This document shows, piece after piece, positions 1-6,230 of a stretch of 10,086 nucleotides of DNA. Within the stretch, counting starts at the first letter, position 1. Every line of letters begins with the position of its first letter. The notes under the pieces are model-generated. The model was not told the origin of the DNA. It did not search any database and saw only the letters and a program-made list of their open reading frames with translations. The position numbers and the translations under genes were made by a program. The stretch covers positions 1 to 10,086 of the forward strand of contig JAUVYZ010000045.1 in NCBI GenBank assembly GCA_030602845.1, written 5' to 3'. The stretch comes from Phycisphaerae bacterium (GTDB lineage Bacteria; Planctomycetota; Phycisphaerae; Sedimentisphaerales; Anaerobacaceae).

Positions 1-1343
1 GGCGTCTTAACATCCTGTTCGGACAGCCGACTAATACGGTTTTCCAGATTGTCAATGCAGCGGATAACCCGCAGGCAAAAGGTTTTGATTATATTCCAGT
101 CATACCCCTCCTGAAGCTTTTTCACCCTGTCCTGTTGATTAGAGGCATATTCACGAATGGCCGCCACCTCTTGTGTAAGCTCTGAGAGCGTATTATTGAG
201 CGGCCCCGAATGCTCAACAGCGGCCTGCTGAACCTTTTGAGCCATCTGCTTAATTTCCTGAACCTGTTTTTCGAAATCTTCGGTTTGGGTTTCGAGGGAA
301 TCTTCGAGCTTTAGAGAATTTTCAGGAGAGTCCAACAAGGCGGTCTTTTGGATGTTTTGAAGCTGGTTCCCATTTTGCGACGTATTGCAGTCCGCCAGTG
401 GCGGACAAGCGCACTTTTCCGCGTTTGGGGCCGCCTCAAGTTCGATGGATTTTTCATCGGAAAGCAGCACGGCAATTTTCTGAGCCCCGTTAGAAGTCTC
501 CCCGTTTTGAGTCATATCGCCCATTGTAGACTTTCTAACGGGGTGAGCATTCTGAGGTGAATCATCAGAGCAAGGTTCGCTTCTCATAGAAGAAGCTGTT
601 TCCGAGCCAGAACATCCCTGTTCTGGTAAACGTCGGGAATCTTCGCATCCTGCTTCGATTTGTGCCGGAGCCGGCCCGCGCCGGTCTGCACAATTTTTAT
701 TAAAATTCTGCCAGCCCGAATTTATAAGGGCTTTCGAAGTTTTTCCATCTTTTTTTGCATCGGCTTCGAGCAGAAGCATATTTTTGGCTTCTTTACACCA
801 TCTGAAAACATTGGTAGAGAATTCTTTTAAGTGTCCCATGCCCAGTGCCACAAGCACGGCTGTCCAGGATAACAGGCAACCAGCAGAAATCGTGGCCCCT
901 GCCAGCATACAGGTGGTGGAGGCGGTAAGTGCGAGCTCTCTCAGCTTGTTTTGCGTCTTATATTTGCTTAATTCTTCCTGCCAGTTCTCCCCGTAAAGAA
1001 CATCGGCAAAGGGATAAACATCCGTTTCACCGGCAGCTAATTTAGCCAGGTCGGCTTTGAGTCTCTTCTGCTGTTCCCGACGTAACTGGATTTCCGTCTT
1101 GGCTTCCCTAAATTTGTCCAGTCCCCAGGGTAACCGTGCTCGCTCTTCCGGGGCCAGTTGCGACCATTCATTATATTGCTTGAGATACTCGTCCGCCTCT
1201 GAGGTATACTTCAACTTATAGGAAGCAGCAAGCCGGCGTTCTTTTCTTTGTTTGGTAAGGACCCAGCCAAACGCAGCCGTGCCGGCAAGCAATAATACTA
1301 AACCGAGAATAGCAAGTTTCTTACGCATAGAATAAGCTCTCAT
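1..1343 (-). CDS. Two-helix membrane protein with coiled coil and weakly GrpE-like C-terminal segment (partial, 3' end off the window)
   Basis: An uninterrupted frame runs from ATG at 1343 to the left edge: 447 visible codons and no stop. A second in-frame ATG at 1328 (MRKKLAIL) is an equally possible start, and neither has a clear Shine-Dalgarno. Residues 10-27 are a membrane helix after a basic N-terminus. Residues 35-130 are charged and helical. Residues 138-167 form a second hydrophobic helix. Residues 208-345 are a Cys/Ser/Pro/Asn/Gln-rich linker made largely of palindromic DNA. Residues 350-410 look like a coiled coil. They lead into LQEGYDWNIIKTFCLRVIR and CIDNLENRI, which resemble the helix of GrpE nucleotide-exchange factors that ends in a 'DNLE' motif. 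That resemblance is from memory and unproven. The gene lies 88 bases downstream of the GspE/PilB-type ATPase on the same strand, so co-transcription is plausible. I am confident that it codes for a protein; its function is unknown. Confidence 0.8.
   Translation of the reverse strand, partial: MRAYSMRKKLAILGLVLLLAGTAAFGWVLTKQRKERRLAASYKLKYTSEADEYLKQYNEWSQLAPEERARLPWGLDKFREAKTEIQLRREQQKRLKADLAKLAAGETDVYPFADVLYGENWQEELSKYKTQNKLRELALTASTTCMLAGATISAGCLLSWTAVLVALGMGHLKEFSTNVFRWCKEAKNMLLLEADAKKDGKTSKALINSGWQNFNKNCADRRGPAPAQIEAGCEDSRRLPEQGCSGSETASSMRSEPCSDDSPQNAHPVRKSTMGDMTQNGETSNGAQKIAVLLSDEKSIELEAAPNAEKCACPPLADCNTSQNGNQLQNIQKTALLDSPENSLKLEDSLETQTEDFEKQVQEIKQMAQKVQQAAVEHSGPLNNTLSELTQEVAAIREYASNQQDRVKKLQEGYDWNIIKTFCLRVIRCIDNLENRISRLSEQDVKT
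390..406. repeat. Perfect 17-bp palindrome inside a coding region
   Basis: GTCCGCCA-G-TGGCGGAC has 8-bp arms around a single central base. It lies in the linker-coding part of the left-edge gene, where the minus strand reads CPPLADC through it without breaking the frame. It resembles the short REP-like palindromes that are common between genes in planctomycete genomes. Confidence 0.75.
485..543. repeat. 59-bp palindromic element, copy 1, in frame inside a CDS
   Basis: The left arm CCCCGTTAGAAGTC (485-498) faces the right arm GACTTTCTAACGGGG (529-543), whose reverse complement is CCCCGTTAGAAAGTC. The arms are identical except for one extra base. The 30-base interior carries a further CCCCGTTTT. 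The copy lies wholly within the left-edge gene and is translated on the minus strand as residues 267-286, running from HPVRKSTMGD to NGETSNG. The same ends recur at 7328-7386 and 9459-9514. Confidence 0.8.
607..626. repeat. Perfect 8-bp-arm hairpin inside a coding region
   Basis: CCAGAACA-TCCC-TGTTCTGG is a perfect stem of 8 bp with a 4-base loop. It lies within the linker of the left-edge gene and is read on the minus strand as LPEQGCSG. It is one of several palindromes in that linker. Confidence 0.7.
660..693. repeat. GC-rich interrupted palindrome inside a coding region
   Basis: TTGTGC (660-665) pairs with GCACAA (688-693), and inside them CCGGC (671-675) pairs with GCCGG (680-684) around CCGC. 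The spacers between the stems are unequal. The minus strand reads through it as CADRRGPAPAQ in the left-edge gene. An AT-rich 6-bp palindrome, AATTTT-TATT-AAAATT, follows directly at 692-707. Confidence 0.6.
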
Positions 1344-1431
1344 TATCAAGAATTCCCACTGTGTGAACTGTGGGTCAAAAACCTTTTGCCCAGGTGCAAG
1401 TTCCTGCTTATTTCTTCTTACATTTTTAGCG

Positions 1432-3321
1432 TCAGTCGGAATTGATGTTTTCAACAAAAACTTCATCTTCCTTTTGGCCGCATATTTCGGTCACTCGCAG
1501 CACTTCCTCTATTGTCGTCAAGCCCTGCTTTACTTTTTTAATCCCATCATCAAACAAACCCGGCTGTCCGCTTTCACGAAACACGCGGCGCATGTTACTA
1601 ACCGAAGGGTCTTTGTTAATCATATCTCTGTATCTGTCGTCAATAACCAACAGCTCATAAATACCCATTCTGCCTGCATAGCCCGTGTTTCTGCAGTAGT
1701 CACAACCGCCGCCATGAAAAAGCTGTTCCGGCTTGACCCCCGTTTTTTTCACATATTCGCGCATGCTTTTGGGGACCTTGTAAATCTTTTTGCACTTCGG
1801 ACAAATCTTTCTGACCAGTCGCTGAGCAAGCACTGCATTCAATGATGCCGCTATCAAGTACGCATCAATGCCGATATTGACCAATCTCGTGATACTGCTG
1901 GCCGCATCATTTGTGTGCAGTGTTGAAAGTACCAGATGCCCCGTCAAAGCGGCTTGCACTGCTATACGAGCCGTCTGATTATCTCGAACCTCACCTATCA
2001 TTATGATATCGGGGTCCTGACGCAGCAAACTCCTCAGTGCCGTAGCAAAGTCGAGCCCAATCTTCTCGTTCGCCTGCACCTGATTGCAAAAATCAAGCTC
2101 ATACTCCACCGGGTCTTCAACTGTCGATATGTTCAATTTATCACCGTCCATCTGGCACAGTGCCGAGTACAGCGTAGTGCTTTTACCGGAACCGGTGGGG
2201 CCTGTAACAAGCAAAATCCCGTGAGGCATCGTTATTTGCTCACGAAAGGCACGCATTACCTTAGGCTCCATACCTAACTGTTTCATGTCCCGCATAATCG
2301 ATTTACTATCCAGCACACGGATAACAACTTTTTCTCCGCGATTTGTCGGCAGTGTCGAAATCCGTAAATCAATTCCTCTGCCGCCCACGGAAACCTTAAC
2401 TTTGCCGTCCTGCGGCAGTCGACGTTCGGAAATATCAAGATTGGACATAATTTTAATGCGTGAAACCACAGCAGGATGCATCTTTAACGGCGACTGCTTT
2501 GTTTCAAAAAGCACCCCATCTATGCGGTACCTTATTTTCGTAAACTCATCTTTCGGCTCAATATGAATATCACTGGCCCCTTCGCGTATTGCATTGCTAA
2601 TCAGATAATTAACGAATTTAATAACAGGCGATTGGCCTGCCATTTTTTCGAGGTCTTCAAAATCCCTCTTCTGCTCCTGAACGACCTCCACATCCGTCAT
2701 ATCACTGATGATATCGTCAAGCTGGTAATCAACCTTTTCTTCATCGAAGAGTTCGCAGGCTTTGCTTATATCTTCGTCGAGGCATACGACCACCTCGACG
2801 TTCATCCGAGTTTGCCTTTTAACATCTTCGACGACAAAGAGGTCGGAGGGTCGGCTTGTCACCACAACCAGGGTTTCGCCCTGTAGTCCTGTGGACTCCT
2901 TGCGGAGAGCTATGGGCATAATGCGGTTGCTCTTTATGTAGTCAAGCTCAAGTTTATCAAATGCCTCCCTGTCAACCTGTTTCGGCTTGACCCGGCGAAA
3001 CTCGAATCCATATAAGGTCGCTGCGGCCATTGAAATCTCTGTTTCATCGGCGAATTTCAATTCCTTGATTATCTGAGCGATGTCGCAGGCGGGTTTTTCC
3101 CCCTGCTTCTGTCTTATCCCGGAGAGCTGTTTGGCGGTAATTTTTCCCATTTCGGAAAGGACATCAGCGATGTCACGGATATGAGCGGGACTGTCCTCTT
3201 GTGGACAATACAGGTTCGACAGGCCCTTGATTTCCTCCGCAGACCCGTTATCCGGGTAATTGCTAATGTCGTTTTCGCCGGACCGGTCCTCTTTAAGTCC
3301 AAATCCAAAAAGCCGTTTCAT
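1432..3321 (-). CDS. GspE/PilB-family type II secretion / type IV pilus assembly ATPase
   Basis: Hexameric cytoplasmic ATPase that powers pseudopilus or pilus assembly. Numbered from the chosen start at 3321 (629 aa): an MshEN-type N-terminal domain at about 40-180; an N2 domain with ASDIHIEP at 249-256; Walker A GPTGSGKS at 374-381; Asp box TVEDPVEY at 400-407; Walker B IIMIGEVRD at 439-447; His box GHLVLSTLHTND at 461-472; and a four-Cys zinc site CPKC/CDYC (Cys507, 510, 540, 543). The frame stays open to an ATG at 3387, but MKRLFGFG at 3321 is the more typical N-terminus and has AAGGA 13 bases upstream, whereas 3387 has no Shine-Dalgarno. The length is usual and all motifs are intact, so the enzyme should be active. 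No GspF, GspG or PilC neighbour is visible, so GspE and PilB cannot be told apart. It ends in TGA with an in-frame TAA two codons later. Confidence 0.93.
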   Translation of the reverse strand: MKRLFGFGLKEDRSGENDISNYPDNGSAEEIKGLSNLYCPQEDSPAHIRDIADVLSEMGKITAKQLSGIRQKQGEKPACDIAQIIKELKFADETEISMAAATLYGFEFRRVKPKQVDREAFDKLELDYIKSNRIMPIALRKESTGLQGETLVVVTSRPSDLFVVEDVKRQTRMNVEVVVCLDEDISKACELFDEEKVDYQLDDIISDMTDVEVVQEQKRDFEDLEKMAGQSPVIKFVNYLISNAIREGASDIHIEPKDEFTKIRYRIDGVLFETKQSPLKMHPAVVSRIKIMSNLDISERRLPQDGKVKVSVGGRGIDLRISTLPTNRGEKVVIRVLDSKSIMRDMKQLGMEPKVMRAFREQITMPHGILLVTGPTGSGKSTTLYSALCQMDGDKLNISTVEDPVEYELDFCNQVQANEKIGLDFATALRSLLRQDPDIIMIGEVRDNQTARIAVQAALTGHLVLSTLHTNDAASSITRLVNIGIDAYLIAASLNAVLAQRLVRKICPKCKKIYKVPKSMREYVKKTGVKPEQLFHGGGCDYCRNTGYAGRMGIYELLVIDDRYRDMINKDPSVSNMRRVFRESGQPGLFDDGIKKVKQGLTTIEEVLRVTEICGQKEDEVFVENINSD

Positions 3322-3522
3322 GATTTCAATAGTATCCTTAAAATAAAATTCATGCCTCTGGTGCAAAGCTGTCCATAAGGACTCCATAGGAAAGCAAAAT
3401 CATCTCTGATGACGACAACTTCGAGCCCGTTTATATTGTTCGGTAAAGGCTTAAGTCTCAGCAAATCGCGGATGGAGCACACAAAACAAAGCACAAAGAG
3501 CCCCCTGAAAACCGCCTAATAA

Positions 3523-3551
3523 AATATAAATAATAATTCCGAGCCATTCAA
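3523..3551 (-). promoter_or_regulatory. Putative sigma-70 promoter for the GspE/PilB-type ATPase
   Basis: Read leftward: TTGAAT (3551-3546), a 17-base spacer, then TATATT (3528-3523). The surrounding DNA is AT-rich (AATTATTATTTATATTTTATT). Transcription would start near 3516, about 195 bases before the ATG at 3321. The call rests on match and spacing only. Confidence 0.45.
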
Positions 3552-3595
3552 ATCAGCTCACGTGAGAAAAACGGCACTTTCTCTGCGTCCGATAG

Positions 3596-3639
3596 TCCCG
3601 CACCAATTGAGCTTAGGCTCACGCCTAATTGGTGCGGGA
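3596..3639. repeat. Strong 13-bp-arm hairpin between two leftward genes
   Basis: TCCCGCACCAATT (3596-3608) is a perfect inverted match to AATTGGTGCGGGA (3627-3639). AGGC/GCCT continues the stem inside after a six-base bulge, closing on a TCAC loop. It lies 133 bases downstream of the DUF1080 stop codon. There is no T-run on either side, so it is not a standard intrinsic terminator. It is more likely a REP-type repeat or an mRNA 3'-end stabiliser. Confidence 0.6.
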
Positions 3640-3771
3640 TTGCGTTGAGCGACGAGATAAGACCGCCGTGATGAAATTATTATTAGGAATTATCCTGGAG
3701 AGGCCCCATTCTGCGATTTATGGCAAAATGGCAAGCTGGAAGACTACCCCCCTCTTTGCTTAATCCTTTCT

Positions 3772-4569
3772 TTAAGTCGGTGGAATCTCACGGATGAATA
3801 TATTGCTGAAATACAGCGGGCTGCTGTGGGACTGAAGCTCTATCTGGCCCACCGGGTAGATGGGCTTGTCCCGCTCCCAATAGTTCTCCAGCACCACGTT
3901 ATCAACCACCAGCACGTCATTGAGGTACACCGTTACGCGCTCGCCGGTCATAATAATCCTGAACGTGTTCCACTGGCCGACGGGATTGTCGGCACATTTC
4001 AGCGGCTTGCTGGGCCCTTCCTTATTGTTGTACAGCCCGCCGGAGCCTTCCGGCCGCTGCACCGGGTCCCATATCTGCACCTGCGGCGAGCCCCGCAGAT
4101 AGAGCCCACTGTCCCCGCCGGCTTCGATTTTCCAGTCAACCAGCAGCTCGAAATCGCCGTAGTCCTTCGCTGTGCACAGGCTGTGTCCCTTGCCGTCAAA
4201 AACCAGCACACCGTCGACCACATTCCAGTGCGCTCGCATCTGCTCGTCCGCTTTGAGCTGGGCCTTTGCCAAATCCTGCGGGCTCATCCCGGTCCGAGTT
4301 ATCGGATTGCCCACCAATCCTCTCCAACCTGCCAGGTCATTACCGTTGAACAGCGCCACAAACCCCTTCGGCGGCTGGTTCAATACGTGATGCTCGCCCA
4401 GCCCCTCGGAGGGGCGGGGCTCGCCCACGACTTCCTCTGCCATCGTATCCCGGGCCGGCTCTCGTGATGCCTTCTTCTTCTCAGGAGTAGTTTCCACTTT
4501 CTTCCTGCACCCCGCCCAACAGCTCAAAAGCGCAACCATCCCTACTAATACTACTGTCCTTTGATTCAT
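3772..4569 (-). CDS. DUF1080 (3-keto-disaccharide hydrolase family) lipoprotein
   Basis: A 265-residue product when started at ATG 4569. The frame is open back to 4707, but that stretch overlaps the upstream carrier gene and lacks a signal, while MNQRTVVLVGMVALLSC at 4569 is a lipoprotein leader ending in WAGC with Cys21. The Shine-Dalgarno is weak. A charged linker (22-66) precedes one DUF1080 concanavalin-like domain at about 69-262, with landmarks VALFNGNDLAGWRGL, the GDSGLYLRG strand, QIWDP and GQIELQSHSSPLYFSNIFIR. Members of this family have been named 3-keto-disaccharide hydrolases, acting on glycosides oxidised at C3; the substrate here is unknown. It should sit on the periplasmic face of a membrane. 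It lies 103 bases after the MFS carrier on the same strand and is probably co-transcribed with it. The family call is firm and the reaction is inferred. Confidence 0.9.
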   Translation of the reverse strand: MNQRTVVLVGMVALLSCWAGCRKKVETTPEKKKASREPARDTMAEEVVGEPRPSEGLGEHHVLNQPPKGFVALFNGNDLAGWRGLVGNPITRTGMSPQDLAKAQLKADEQMRAHWNVVDGVLVFDGKGHSLCTAKDYGDFELLVDWKIEAGGDSGLYLRGSPQVQIWDPVQRPEGSGGLYNNKEGPSKPLKCADNPVGQWNTFRIIMTGERVTVYLNDVLVVDNVVLENYWERDKPIYPVGQIELQSHSSPLYFSNIFIREIPPT

Positions 4570-4672
4570 CTTACATATCCCAAAAACGATACGACCAACT
4601 CCTGTGTAATTTCCTGAACGACACGGGCAACAGACATCCGGTAAAAAGGGCGGATTTGTCAAGAACCCGCTC

Positions 4673-5857
4673 TTAACCTTTGAAGAACAAAATGAATACG
4701 ATGACACACGCAGCCGTCACAAGGCAAGGCACTAAGAAAATAGAACGCCACTGGAACTTATCTTCTTTCCTGAATTTGTCCATTACCACGCCTGCAAGCT
4801 GTGTGCCGAAGAACAGGCCGACGCCTACCGTGGCTGCAAAGATGAGGGCCTGCATCGAGTTACGAATTTCTTCAGGCGCCAGTTTTTCTGCTAAGATCTG
4901 GCCGGCGATGATGAAGAACACGTATGCGAGTCCATGCAGCGATTGCGAGGCGACGACGAGCCACCGCGGTTTTGTTCTGACATAAACGATGTACATCAAC
5001 AGCCAGCAGGCCGCTCCCACCGTCAATGTCCATTTGTATTCGAGGTTTGTCAGGAAGTAGCCCAGAACAAAGAACGTTGCGATTGCCTGGACCGCCTGTG
5101 CGATGGCCATCGATGCGGGCACGTTCTTAGGAGGAATTCCCGTATCCTGCATAAACCGGGCTGTGCCGAGGAAGTAAAACTGCATCATGCCGGCAACGAC
5201 CATTGAGATGACAATGAAAATCAGGAAATTGGTATTGCCGAGCATTGCCATAGCCTCGACGATTGGTACTTTGCCTGATTTTGCGGGCGGAGTGTCAGGG
5301 AGAAACAAGCAACTTACGGCCATAATCACCGACAAGATGGCAGCGAGGTAAAGACAGTCGCGTCCCTGTTCTCCTGTTTTGAATTTCCAGCGCCAGCCGG
5401 TGAGGGAGTAGCCGACCAGTGCCCAGGCGATGGGAGCCCAGATCAAGATGTTGGGAGAGTGTTTGCTGATGTCAAGGTTGTTGTCAGCCAACTTCTGAAA
5501 CATCAGTGCGTTGACCAGGGGCAGCGTGGCAGCATAGCACAAGGAGTAGAAAAGCATCACCAGAAAGAGACTTTTGAAGGTATTCTTACGAACAGCGGCA
5601 TACAGTAACATCGCTCCAATCAGATGGGCGACGGCAAGTAACCGCTCCGTGTTCACCCACTTGTCAGCAAGCTGGCCGGCAAGGAGGGGCGAGATGATGC
5701 ACGCCAAAGGTAGAGTGGCGTAAATCCAGCCGGTCTGTTTGCCGCTCATCTTCAACGGCCCCAACAAACGTGCCGCCAGCACCGGCGCCCACGCCCCCCA
5801 AATAGCATACTCCAGAAACATCATTACACTCAACTTGATGTACAATGACCAATCCAT
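4673..5857 (-). CDS. MFS transporter, nucleoside:H+ symporter (NupG/XapB-like) family
   Basis: A 394-residue inner-membrane carrier with about 12 hydrophobic helices (roughly 8-29, 43-66, 72-89, 95-121, 138-153, 167-186, 210-232, 247-269, 275-293, 299-322, 331-354, 372-391). The opening LSVMMFLEYAIWGAWAPVLA and the helix 2-3 loop GQLADKWVNTERLLA are typical of the nucleoside:H+ symporter family. Planctomycetes carry many paralogues beside sugar-processing genes, and those may carry sugars rather than nucleosides. The start at 5857 is supported by AAGGAG (5869-5864), 6 bases away. The gene ends in TAA and is the first of a probable two-gene unit with the DUF1080 lipoprotein. It is divergent from the Tat-exported epimerase-like gene, and a 10-bp inverted repeat lies in its upstream region. 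The substrate is not deducible. Confidence 0.9.
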   Translation of the reverse strand: MDWSLYIKLSVMMFLEYAIWGAWAPVLAARLLGPLKMSGKQTGWIYATLPLACIISPLLAGQLADKWVNTERLLAVAHLIGAMLLYAAVRKNTFKSLFLVMLFYSLCYAATLPLVNALMFQKLADNNLDISKHSPNILIWAPIAWALVGYSLTGWRWKFKTGEQGRDCLYLAAILSVIMAVSCLFLPDTPPAKSGKVPIVEAMAMLGNTNFLIFIVISMVVAGMMQFYFLGTARFMQDTGIPPKNVPASMAIAQAVQAIATFFVLGYFLTNLEYKWTLTVGAACWLLMYIVYVRTKPRWLVVASQSLHGLAYVFFIIAGQILAEKLAPEEIRNSMQALIFAATVGVGLFFGTQLAGVVMDKFRKEDKFQWRSIFLVPCLVTAACVIVFILFFKG

Positions 5858-5890
5858 CGTATTCTCCTTTACTTCAAGTATTAATATTTA

Positions 5891-5924
5891 CCGTGAATGA
5901 GGTTACTGTTCTTATCATTCACGG
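5891..5924. promoter_or_regulatory. 10-bp inverted repeat, candidate operator for the MFS gene
   Basis: CCGTGAATGA (5891-5900) and TCATTCACGG (5915-5924) are perfect inverted copies separated by 14 bases. The element lies 34-67 bases upstream of the carrier's ATG. The left half lies downstream of the predicted -10, and the right half overlaps the spacer and -10 of the weak promoter at 5911-5939. This geometry suits a dimeric repressor site. It could also form a leader hairpin. Confidence 0.5.
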
Positions 5925-5939
5925 ATTTACTCCGTTCAA
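5911..5939 (-). promoter_or_regulatory. Possible promoter for the MFS-DUF1080 unit
   Basis: Read leftward: TTGAAC (5939-5934), 17 bases, GATAAG (5916-5911). The -35 matches 5 of 6 consensus bases and the -10 matches 4 of 6. The -10 overlaps the inverted repeat. Weak evidence. Confidence 0.3.
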
Positions 5940-5957
5940 AAAACAGCCTCCATCAAT

Positions 5958-6054
5958 GAAATCGTTTAAGATTATAGAGATTCAGGCCTACAAGGCAACT
6001 CAAAAAGAAATCTTTTTAGGGTTATAGCGATTCAGGCCAAGAAGGCAACCTAAA
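5958..6054. repeat. Tandem repeat of about 50 bp, two imperfect copies
   Basis: Copy 1 contains TTATAGAGATTCAGGCCTAC then AAGGCAACTCAAA (5972-6004). Copy 2 contains TTATAGCGATTCAGGCCAAG then AAGGCAACCTAAA (6022-6054). The offset is exactly 50 bases in this core. A preceding GAAATC/TTTTA segment is also duplicated at 5958 and 6007, with a one-base slip. The repeat ends 22 bases before the rightward -35 box, a position that could serve paired activator or repressor binding. Confidence 0.7.
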
Positions 6055-6075
6055 TATAACAGATTGAAATAAGAT

Positions 6076-6105
6076 TTGACAGACAGCAGGAAGGTGCATT
6101 ATACT
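6076..6105 (+). promoter_or_regulatory. Near-consensus sigma-70 promoter for the epimerase-like gene
   Basis: TTGACA (6076-6081), an 18-base spacer, then TATACT (6100-6105). The -35 is perfect and the -10 matches 5 of 6. Transcription would start near 6112, giving a leader of about 119 bases that contains the nested hairpin at 6122-6201. Confidence 0.7.
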
Positions 6106-6121
6106 ACAATAAATATGAACG

Positions 6122-6201
6122 CCGTTAGAGGGACCCCGCCTTGCGGGAACCCAAATCTTCGGTTTTTGCACTGTTTTTGGGATTGCGGAATTTCTGCGGG
6201 G
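6122..6201. repeat. Nested palindrome in the leader of the epimerase-like gene; degenerate CCCCGTTAGAA element
   Basis: The right arm GGAATTTCTGCGGGG (6187-6201) reads in reverse as CCCCGCAGAAATTCC, close to the ends of the 59-bp element. The left end carries CCGTTAGAGGGACCCC (6122-6137). Inside are CCCGC-CTT-GCGGG (6135-6147) and CCCAAA/TTTGGG (6150-6155 with 6176-6181). The 80-bp span is longer than in the other copies. In RNA it would form one or more stems between the promoter and the Shine-Dalgarno. No T-run follows it. Confidence 0.55.
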
Positions 6202-6217
6202 TTAACAGTTAACATAC

Positions 6218-6223
6218 AGGAGG
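6218..6223 (+). promoter_or_regulatory. Strong ribosome binding site that sets the epimerase-like start
   Basis: AGGAGG lies 7 bases before ATG 6231, which favours that start over the ATG at 6246. Directly upstream is GTTAACAGTTAAC (6201-6213), two GTTAAC palindromes one base apart, a possible protein-binding site. Confidence 0.75.
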
Positions 6224-6230
6224 AAAATCT

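Larger units (their letters stand above)
3322..3771. other. Intergenic stretch upstream of the GspE/PilB-type gene
   Basis: I see no convincing gene in these 450 bases. They hold a possible leftward promoter at 3523-3551 and a strong hairpin at 3596-3639. The implied leader of the ATPase gene is about 195 bases, and I recognise no riboswitch in it. I see no stem followed by a T-run on either strand downstream of the DUF1080 gene, so its transcript end is not apparent. Confidence 0.5.
5858..6230. other. Divergent regulatory region between the MFS and epimerase-like genes
   Basis: These 373 bases hold no gene that I would accept; the short open frame at 5845-6027 lies across repeats. In order they contain the carrier's Shine-Dalgarno (5864-5869), a 10-bp inverted repeat, a weak leftward promoter, a roughly 50-bp tandem repeat, a strong rightward promoter, a nested hairpin and a strong Shine-Dalgarno. 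Each is listed separately. Confidence 0.6.

Noticed and set aside
1363..1845. 160-codon plus-strand open frame
   Set aside because: It is antisense to the conserved C-terminal part of the ATPase, has no family features and no ribosome site.
3322..3387. Earlier start of the GspE/PilB-type gene at 3387
   Set aside because: There is no Shine-Dalgarno, and the extra 22 residues do not look like the family's N-terminus. MKRLFGFG at 3321 does. Some doubt remains.
3826..4467. 213-codon plus-strand open frame
   Set aside because: It is antisense to the DUF1080 domain. The minus-strand reading has clear family motifs and a lipoprotein signal.
4570..4707. 46-residue N-terminal extension of the DUF1080 gene to ATG 4707
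   Set aside because: It overlaps the end of the carrier gene, is not signal-like, and would bury the lipoprotein leader that begins at 4569.
5958..6054. CRISPR array
   Set aside because: There are only two imperfect copies directly adjacent at a 50-base period, with no distinct spacers and no cas genes.
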